DNA of 64,000 nt. Source: Marvania coccoides (Eukaryota; Chlorophyta; Trebouxiophyceae; Chlorellales; Chlorellaceae). This document shows, piece by piece, positions 56,567-64,000 of the stretch. The notes under the pieces were generated by a model. The model was given only the letters and a program-made list of their open reading frames with translations, had not been told where the DNA came from and ran no database searches. The first letter of the stretch is position 1. Each line of letters starts with the position of its first letter. A program made the position numbers and the translations under genes. Where the stretch lies: contig OY978105.1 in the NCBI GenBank assembly GCA_963854735.1, forward strand, positions 930,001-994,000, given 5' to 3'.

Positions 56567-57432
56567 TCATGGGGCTGTCCAATCAGGAAGGCGCCTCCTC
56601 TCCTTTGCTGTCGCCGCTGGGGGCGGCGTAGGAAGGTTTGCAGGCTTGCCTGCTTGCTTTTTCAACTGCCCTGAGCTTTCTTCCTCCATAGCTCGAAAGA
56701 AAACCGGAACCCGCTCTTTATGGCCAGCGGAGGAGGGCTCGGAACCTCCCATCTCAGCCCCCGCAATTGAGCTGGGCCCACTGCGGTCGCTGCTGTTGTG
56801 AGGAGCCGCTGTACGCGAGCCAATATTGGCTGTCGCCGCTGCCGCTGCTGTTGAGTTTGAGCTGGCGGGGGCAGCCGCAGGCAGCCGTGGGAAGCTCTTT
56901 GACAGGCGGTATACCTTGCAGGCGGAGAAGACACCTTCCTTGAGCCACAGCCAGAGAATGCGGCCGAAGCGACCCTGGTCTCGCGGGGGCGCCTCCGCCC
57001 TCAAGCCTGCCATTTGATCCAGCTATGTGTCCCATTCCGTAGCTGCAATATTGAACAATTAGGTAGTAAAAAATGGACCCTACAAAGCCCTTATAAAGAG
57101 GTTAAACGTCCTCACCGTATCGGCTGCGACCGATGTAGCGTTTTTTTGACAGCCTGACGATTGCGCTGAGGGCGTACAGTGCGTTAATCCTGCAGATAGG
57201 GTAATGACCTCCTTTAAGTGTTTTTTTTTCTTTGCAAAAATAGGAGCAACAGTGCTTGCCTGCTGGTTGGCTTCATCTGCTTGAGCTCCTTGAGCACCAG
57301 CAAGACGACGTGGCGGTAGACGTGCTCCTCGTCATCCACTGCAATGCTAGATATCCTGTTAAGGTGGTCTTCCGTGGGCCTTGCAGATATTTTTCGGAGA
57401 AGGATGCGGAAGTCATCTTCCCGGGCGAACAT
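56567..57432 (-). CDS. CID-domain protein (RNA polymerase II CTD-interacting, SCAF-like)
   Basis: Three exons (57260-57432, 57116-57189, 56567-57006) give 228 aa. Residues 1-110 align with the CID fold of SCAF4/8 and Nrd1: FRILLRKISARPTEDHLNRI, VYRHVVLLVLKELKQM, YALSAIVRLSKKRY and FGRILWLWLKEGVFS. The CID binds the phosphorylated C-terminal repeats of RNA polymerase II and links transcription to termination. The second half is low-complexity (Ala/Ser/Asn, Lys-rich) with no RRM, unlike SCAF proteins, so this is a minimal CID protein. An in-frame stop directly precedes the ATG, supporting the start. Intron 1 has a GC donor (CAG|GCAAGC), and acceptor 2 (GGCAG at 57007) was chosen for frame. Confidence 0.7.
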
Positions 57433-57870
57433 CTTGAGAAACAACTAGGATTTGTTTAAAGAGCATCAACGGTATAAATACTGCTATATGAAAAGCACGC
57501 AATTAGCAAAATAAATGCAGGGATCGAGAAGAAATTGGTGGTCAAACCAGCGTTGACTACCCCTACAAAATTTGCGGTAGGCCGCCAAATCTCATGCTGG
57601 CAAATTGAACATTTTAAAACGATGCTTGGAAATGCATGCTCTCGGGAGAAGAGTGACTAATTGCCCTCGTAAGTGTGGATCAGCAGCTGCCGTCGCCGCT
57701 CATTTTGCCTTCATTTTACAACTTACTATTCAAAGGAAATAAAAATATGCAAGGGTTTATTCAGTCATAAAAAAAGAAAAAAAGAAATGAATATGACATA
57801 GAAAAAAATCGAAAAAAAAATCTCAAACTTGTCTGGGGGAAAAATATCATTAGTATCATGCACTGCTCAT
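57433..57870. other. Spacer upstream of the CID gene, nothing seen
   Basis: About 440 AT-rich bases between the CID start and the dioxygenase stop codon, with A-rich runs near 57770-57820. No exon or RNA gene is recognised. Confidence 0.45.
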
Positions 57871-60107
57871 TCATTCATACTTTGCCGCGCCGTTTCTGAT
57901 GTCGTACATCCTCGCCTCGTACGGCTCCTCCACCGGCGGCCCCAGGTAGGCGCTGGTGAAAGACCCATGTAGTCCCGACGGCAGGAAGTAAGGCAACCGA
58001 ATGCGGGCAGCCACGCTCATGTCTTGCGCGCTCAAAATGACGCACTCTGTTTTCTTGGCCGCCGAGTCAAACACTAATGCCAGTACCCACCCGTCATCTT
58101 CAGCGGTACCACCCGGGCGCGGTACAAAAATTGGCTCACCTGCCCACCTTCCATCTCCCGGGTAAAAGATCTGCTGGGAGGCGTCGGAGTCGGGAGGGCC
58201 TGCAGCGCGTGCTACGCCTGCTTCGGGACTCATGCTGACCTTCATGATGGCCTGTAAATCGTAGTAGAGGAGAAAGAAGGACGGAAACGCAGATGTCACA
58301 TCGTTGAGCAAAAAGAGCCAAGAAAAAAATGGGTTAAATTAATCATTCGTACCTGTGTTGCCCCCCATCGCCCTGGCGAATCAATCTTCGAAGCCACAAC
58401 GTACGTGTGGCTGTGCGCCTTGCCCACCACCCCGGGCGCCACGCACGGAAACTCGCACGCCCTGTTGACCGCCTTGCTCTGCGCCACCTTTCCGGTCTTC
58501 GGGTCCACAACCACCCGAGTTAAGGTGCCGCGCCCAACGTTGTTGGAAAAATAATCAGCCCCAACCTCAAGGTTTGCGTTACTGAAGTCCATGCCGTCGT
58601 GCAGCGCCACGGTGTCCACCACGATGCGGCCGTCGGGCGTTTCAAAGGCGTTGGCGTGGTGGAAAGAAAAGAAAGGCGACGGCGTGGCGTAGGCGCCGGC
58701 GGCCGCGGTGGCGGCGCCAGAAGCGCCTGGCCGGGGGATAACGTGGACCTTGGTGGCGCGGGAGGTGTCGTACATCAAACACTCGGCGATACACGCCTGG
58801 CCAAATATGTATTTCGTCAGCAGCTTTATGTAATCCAAGCGTATGGGGTTCTCCAGAAAGATGTAGTGGTTTTCAGTGACCGCAAAGTCGTGGAGGAAGG
58901 CGAAGGCGGCGTCAGGCAGCTCGTGGGCGGTGCTGTGCAGCATTCTGCCGGCCTCGTCAAACTCCCAGACGCAGAGCTTGCAGTTGGGGCCCGCCTCGTA
59001 GGCGTTGAAGCCCACCAGCCGCTTCGATTCACCGTCTGCCTGCGTCTCAATCCGGTAGTGCTGCGGGGGGAAAAGCGCGCAAAGGTGTTAATTTAAGGGG
59101 GGAATATGGCTGAATTATTCAAACGAGAAACGGAATAACATGTGAATAACGTTTTAATTGTGTGCATACGAAAATTGAGAGCTGGGAATGGATAAATTGG
59201 TGAAAGTTCTCGGACTCACGGCTGCAAAGAAGGGCCCTTCTATGGCACCGCCGCAGTCGGTGCGCCCAGCGGTGCGCAGGTCAGGCCCAGTGACCTCGTA
59301 CGGCAGGTCTCGCTCGTACAGCGCTAAAATCTTTCCAGCCCAAGCCACGATCCCGGTATTGGCAACTTTCTTCACCGAAATGTCGAAAGGGTTGAAGAAC
59401 AGCCCCCCAGTGGGGTTGCCCACGCTGAAAGCCCCCCTGAAGAGCATTTGCTGGGCCTCCTGCTCGGCTAGAAAGTCTGAAGTGCGGACAAAGCGGTTGG
59501 CTACAAAGGGAGGGCGTCCGTCTCCTGTGGATGAAAAGACAACGGGAATGGATTTAATTTTGGCAAGAAGAATATAAGAGGAAAAATTGGGAAATTGATT
59601 TTCCAACCTTCAAGATGGTGGTTACAAATATTACAAAGAGCAACAACCCACAACCAGTAATCAGTAAATTTTGCAATCACCTGGGAAGCAAAACGTCGCC
59701 GCCATGCCATCGCCGTCAAAAGGCTGGGGGATGCGCTTGCCGCCGATCTCATACAGTGCCGGGCCGTTGCGAAGCAGGGTGCCGCGCAGCTCTGCGGGAA
59801 TGGCGCCCTCGACCACGCAGGAAGCGTCTAAAAACAGGGCATGCTCCTGAGGTTGCGAAGTGAAGGCAGCGATGAACGAGTCCCACTCAGCGTCGCTGAA
59901 GGACTCGGGCTGCTGGTTGAGAGGGTTTTGGGCAGCGGAAGGGGCGTCAGAAACCCCAGCAACAGCAGCGGTGGGGGTGATTGAGGGGCGGTGCGCAGAA
60001 GGCCACAAAAAAATATTATTGGGGCGAGCGGTGGGGGGCGAGCGACGCTGCAGGGTGCATATTCGTGGGTCAGCGGTGTGGATGGTTGCTGACCGCGAGG
60101 TGAGCAT
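57871..60107 (-). CDS. Carotenoid cleavage dioxygenase
   Basis: Four exons (59681-60107, 59220-59524, 58353-59060, 57871-58251) give 606 aa. The family pattern is intact: IPAELRGTLLRNGPALYEIG then PQPFDGDGMAATFCF, GGLFFNPFDISVKKVANT, FAFLHDFAVTENHYIFL, FFSFHHANAFETPDGRI and a final PSGLHGSF. Iron-binding His candidates are in AAHYRIE (about 245), FLHDFAV, FFSFHHA and GLHG. A 60-residue Ser/Thr/Pro/Arg-rich N-terminus could be a transit peptide. Such non-heme iron enzymes cut carotenoids to apocarotenals, giving retinal or signalling products. The substrate is not predictable. All three introns are GT-AG. The gene supports an organism that handles carotenoids. Confidence 0.92.
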
Positions 60108-61897
60108 GGTTCTGGCGGATGGGAGTGGGGGAAATGTCGATGAGAGAATTGCAAAAGTGTTGTATGCAAACGAAATGTACAGCTCTGGACGGGTGGTCCC
60201 TCTTTTTTTATGCTGTTACTAAACTGTGGGAGAAATTTTATTCGAGAGTTGAGTTTTCAAATTTGCGGTGTGGTAGAAGAAGAATTTTGCTTCCAATATT
60301 CGCCACTGCCTTTTACTTTATACATATAAAATGTTTAAGCAAGCGTTAATAGCCTATTCATTCCTTCTGAGCTCTTGCTCTTCGTAAACATAAACATATA
60401 CTACTCGCATTCCTTGTTTAAACAGATTATTGTGTATTCGCTTTCTGGCTCGTTCTTAAACATCACGGACGGCAAAATGAGCCCAAACATCGCGATCAAT
60501 ACCAATAATTGTGGATGAAATCGCACAAAGTGATTTTTGTTGGGTGCTGGCCGCCGCTGCCAGTGCTTCTGAGAGGCTAGTACTGGCAGGTTAATGGCTG
60601 GAAATAATTCTGGATGGCTGTCTTATCAGGTTTACGTCTTTGGATTGTTCTCACTCTGAGTAGAGGAGAGCTTTAATTGGCCAGAGAGGAGAAATCTCCT
60701 GATTTCTGCAGCAGAGGGGTCTCGGCCGTGGGCCCATTTCGACCCTTTCTTGGTACAGTTTACTCTCGATATGAATCAATATAAACTAAAAAGTACGAGG
60801 GCCACACGGTTTTGCCAGCAGCAGCTCTTACCTTGTGTTGGCGCGCCGCCGCTGTCGCCAACCTGCATTTGTTGCTCACGGTTTGGGGGCACACACAGGT
60901 GCTGAAAGGGCCGCACGGTGGGGCGCCAGGCGATGCCGCACCTGCGGCCCAGCGCCCCAGGTGTCAAAGTCGTAAACCGGCAGTGAGTGCGGTACAGAAG
61001 GCATATATTATTGTACAAGTTGGACAATCCAGGAATTTCAAATTGGGCATCCGCATAAAATTCAACTTCATTTTTGCTTATTCTAAACCCTAAAGGCGAT
61101 TTCCAATCGGGGGGAGACAATTCTCCGGAAATTCCCGCCGGCCCCAGAATCGCGCGAATTTCTTCGATACATACATACATACATACATTACAGGTTAAAA
61201 TTCCGCACAAAGAAGCAACTAAGGCAACATAGCAGACTGGCACCGAAGTGCAAGCAGAAATAATAATAATAAATTGATGAATGAAAATGAGAATAAAGAA
61301 AGACAAAAGAAAAACCAACCGCTAAAAGAAACAGAGAAAAGAATAACAAAGGAAAAGAAAAGAAAAGCTTATATCCAACCACGCAGCTTCTCGTACTCGC
61401 CAGCTGATGAACTCCTACGGTTTCAGAAACATTGTTTTTGCAGCAACCGCTGCCCTGCTGTGAATGACCCCCAAAAGCAAGTTCCGGGGCCCTCCACACG
61501 ACTGTATCGCGCGTCAACAGCATGGATTCAATAAAACGGCACATATTTTGCGGCATCTATTTTGCAGTAGGCACTTCAGCAAGCAACCTTCAGTGCTGCT
61601 GCAAGCGACGGTGCAGCCAGAGGCGTCGGGCTTGACAGTTCTTTTCTTGATGAAATGAACTGCTAGCGAGCGTGGAGCTAAAGATTAATTGAGGTCGTCC
61701 AATTTATGACCCCCTCGACAATTCTATGTTTTACATGAGTACAGGCGAGACGGTACAATTATATATATTTTTTTTCGCAGGAAGACTGTGAAACAAGGAG
61801 AGAAGAAGAGTACATACGATGTTAAGAGGGAAAAAAACATACAACAGAACATGTCATATAACTGTTATGCATATACTAAAGAAACACCTCATCTTTT
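60108..61897. other. Long gene-poor region with microsatellites
   Basis: About 1.8 kb without a supported gene. It contains a GC-richer patch at 60820-61000, a CATA microsatellite near 61165-61190, an AAACCCTAA word near 61085, and purine-rich repeats at 61280-61370. The open frames here lack protein-like composition. Confidence 0.45.
61165..61190. repeat. (CATA)n microsatellite
   Basis: Five to six CATA units in a spacer. Simple sequence repeat. Confidence 0.9.
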
Positions 61898-62773
61898 CTA
61901 TTTTCTAGGGGGGTGGAAGGGCTCCCTCGTCTTATTCGAGATGATTCCACACGCAACATTCAAATACTCCCCAAGGCAATGCAACATGAAAGCATTGTTC
62001 CGACCAAGGTGACCAGCATCTATGTCTACCTGTTCACTCAACCGAGGCTGCGTATGAATTTGTTCCGACAGCTGGCCGAAAATTATCTCAATTTGTTTTG
62101 CAATTCTGTCAATCACTTTGGCTTCTTCCGCGTTGCTGGATACGAGAACATGCTTCCTCATGCAGCTCAGCAGCTTGGCATTCTCCGTGCTCTTTAAGGA
62201 CTTCCTCCAAAGAGCTTTGCGGTCCCTTTCGTTTTTCAGCGCATCGCTCGAGCTCCTGAACCTTTCTTCCGCCATTTCTGCACAGCGGGCGGTGTGAACA
62301 CGAAATGAAAGAGAGAATCGCTAAAAAGTGCTCCCGTAGCGGCAAAAGCAAGCCACTTGCATTTATGGGGGCGTTCAAGATGGAACAGCAACACTACACA
62401 ATAGCATTCTTACCGATCAGCCCGCGAGCGTCGAGAAAGCCGCGCACCTAGGCGAGACGAGTTGCCGTCGCCGTCAGCTCCATTTTAAGGAGAGCCACGT
62501 CCTTCAGCGCAACTTCCTTCTCCTTCTCCTCAGCGCAACCTCTTGCGCATGGAGCGTGCTCATAATGCGGACTTTCTCATTTGGATCCAGGGAGGATTCG
62601 GCTAACTCTTCGAAAACGCTCTTGGTGGACGCACTTGGAATCTGAGACGACGCGCCAGCATGCTTAGAAAGCGGCGCGAGGCCACGCTGGGAGATCTCAC
62701 GCCCTCCAAGTGTGACAGGACGGCGACAAAAACGTGGCAAGCGAGTTGTTGAATAAAATTGAACTGAAATCAT
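61898..62773 (-). CDS. Possible small gene, mitochondrial-like N-terminus, unknown
   Basis: Two protein-like stretches lie in order. The first (62504-62773) starts with an ATG and reads like a mitochondrial targeting peptide (FYSTTRLPRFCRRPVTL), then FEELAESSLDPNEKVRIMST. The second (61898-62275) reads MAEERFRSSSDALKNERDRK and a charged helical protein ending NKTREPFHPPRK. A small piece between them (VRGFLDARGLIG near 62418-62453, followed by a GTAAGA donor) would join them as one three-exon gene. The first intron is not certain: a donor at GAG|GTTGCG is one choice. I recognise no family. The second stretch could also be an independent 125-aa gene. Confidence 0.4.
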
Positions 62774-62869
62774 TTTTTCAAATAGAGTTTCTTGTTCAAA
62801 GCTTGATTTGTATTTATTTGAGTGTATTCTTGTATTTCAAATGAAGCCAGAAAAAAAATAAAGCTGGGA

Positions 62870-62891
62870 CGGGGGGGGGGGGGGGGGGGGG
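62870..62891. repeat. Poly-G tract of about 22 bases
   Basis: A run of roughly 22 G residues beginning near 62870. Length may be uncertain because homopolymers are prone to sequencing and replication slippage. Confidence 0.8.
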
Positions 62892-62934
62892 CGAAATTGT
62901 TGTCATAGAAAAAATCCCGAAAATATGAGGGGGT

Positions 62935-63141
62935 TCAGGGTTTAGGGACTGACTTCTCCCCCCCGACCCAATAACACTCATCCTCCCAGAGAACACCTTC
63001 TCCACACCCCTCATTGAGATTATTGTCCTTGTGGCCGAAAAAGAGGAGGTCCTCGTGGCGGGCGTCGTAAGTGACGCCATCGCTGCTGCCTGTGAAGCGC
63101 AAGGCGGGCGCCACCGAGGCCACCCACATCTTTCTCAACAA
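62935..63141 (-). pseudogene. Coding-like fragment, unknown
   Basis: A 68-aa frame with coding-like GC content and composition (ALRFTGSSDGVTYDARHEDL, ECYWVGGE) has an ATG but no recognisable family. It lies beside another coding-like stretch on the plus strand. It may be a relic or a partial exon. Confidence 0.25.
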
Positions 63142-64000
63142 GAAGGACCATGTGCCCCTAACCTTCTGCCTCGTGCTCCATAACCAAAGAGGTTGCCGCC
63201 AACCTCACCAGAAATACGTGGGCACCACTGGAAGCTTCGCTACATCACCTACATCACCGTGCGCGACGATGACCCCAAGTTCATCCGCTTGCGCAAGTTC
63301 TCCAGAAAACATTTCTTGTTTCAGCACGGTGCTGCGTTGGCAACAGCGGACAAAAACGAAGGAAGACGACATCGAAAGTAATAACGCAGGGACAAACTTT
63401 TTGCGGTGATAGCATGCTCTACTGCTTGCCTTTTGTGCTTGGTTTACTTTAATTTTGATAAAAACAGTATCAAATAATTAAAGTTTACGCGGAAATGAAC
63501 GACAGCAAAGCGTCCGTAAAGATTGAGTTATATTTAATTAAGCCTTTGCCTTTTGGAATTCTTTCTTCGACAAAAGGCTGGCCTTTGGCCTCTTGAGGCA
63601 AGTTGCGGCGGGCCGACAATTAACGGCTTTTCCTTCGCTGTTGAAAGGCGCCTTCTAGGCTTTGGCAACTATTAAGAATCATCAACGGGGATCAGCAAAA
63701 TTGTGTGTTCTCTGCCTTGATTTCATACTATTTTTTTATATAGTCTTTGGAAGTGCGTAACGCCACAGCGACTGTCCTGGGAGATCTTAACCTCTTTCAA
63801 ATTATATTTTTTTGAGGTGCATCACACACAAGGACACAAAAATAATCAAAACAGCTCTTTAGAAGCTCGCCCGCGTCTAAGCCATGCACAGTTAGTCTCC
63901 AACCAAGGTCATCTCCCGCACACCCAATTTACACGCCTAAGGCATGACAGCCAGGGGCGCTGCGTTATTTGTCAGCGAGGGGCGCTCTGCTGGCGCGGCC

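Larger units (their letters stand above)
62774..64000. other. Gene-poor end of window with poly-G tract and coding-like fragments
   Basis: About 1.2 kb to the window end. It contains the poly-G run at 62870-62891, a TTCAGGGTTTAGGG telomere-like word near 62935, and GC-richer, coding-like but broken frames between 62935 and 63330 (minus: GVTYDARHEDLLFFGHKDNN; plus: KLRYITYITVRDDDPKFIRL). The rest is AT-rich. Either a decayed gene or exons of a gene continuing past the edge. Confidence 0.4.

Noticed and set aside
60776..61318. 180-aa minus-strand frame
   Set aside because: Runs through a CATA microsatellite and AT-rich spacer, with no conserved pattern.
1..64000. CRISPR arrays, operons, phage or plasmid genes
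   Set aside because: No regular spaced repeats, no co-directional gene clusters with ribosome-binding sites, and the genes are spliced eukaryotic ones.

Overview
This window is nuclear DNA from a eukaryote, most likely a unicellular alga or alga-like protist. Nearly every gene is broken by short introns (about 60-300 bases), exons are GC-rich, and introns and spacers are AT-rich with long pyrimidine tracts before the 3' AG. I see no operons, plasmid or phage genes, CRISPR arrays, rRNA or tRNA genes. A carotenoid cleavage dioxygenase and a geranylgeranyl-reductase-type flavoprotein point to isoprenoid/carotenoid metabolism and hence to algal ancestry. Telomere-like TTTAGGG/AAACCCTAA words occur in a few spacers. 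I cannot name the lineage from the sequence alone.

Layout, left to right. 0.4-8 kb: a NOL11-like nucleolar protein head-to-head with EFL1, two ribosome-biogenesis genes sharing a 203-base spacer. 8-10.3 kb: a FAM221-type Cys/His protein head-to-head with a SEC12/PREB-like ER protein. 10.8-12.3 kb: a C4 zinc-ribbon, glutamine-rich putative regulator. 13.5-17 kb: a secreted GPI-anchor-like protein, a coiled-coil protein and a TMEM65 homologue. 17.2-23.3 kb: SARNP/THO1, VPS36 with a UBA domain, and a large unidentified multipass membrane protein. 23.5-30 kb: a PP2C phosphatase with an RGG-like tail head-to-head with an ABC1/ADCK kinase. 30.9-34 kb: an ABCG half-transporter. 34.5-39.2 kb: a SUMO-like protein with no C-terminal diglycine, an unknown protein, and a Na+/H+ exchanger. 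39.9-42.5 kb: an E2-UBA-UBA-PARP fusion. 42.5-45 kb: dispersed repeat, F-box-like debris and an AT-rich intronless sulfotransferase. 45.9-51.2 kb: ORC2, an F-box/LRR protein and syntaxin 18. 51.7-57.4 kb: the geranylgeranyl-reductase-family enzyme, a capping-type RNA triphosphatase with a CaaX tail, and a CID protein. 57.9-60.1 kb: the carotenoid dioxygenase. 60.1-64 kb: mostly gene-poor, with microsatellites and one doubtful small gene.

The genes do not form one pathway. They are housekeeping functions: ribosome and RNA biology, membrane traffic, ubiquitin/ADP-ribose signalling, replication and transport. Many are arranged as divergent pairs with 200-400 base spacers. The most unusual items are the E2-UBA-UBA-PARP protein with an H-Y-I catalytic triad, a high share of GC-AG introns (about seven of roughly 66 modelled), the CaaX-tailed RNA triphosphatase, the PP2C with an RGG-like tail, and the SUMO-like protein ending in Gly-Asp. 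All exon models are hand-built from reading frame and splice signals, so boundaries may be off by a few bases.
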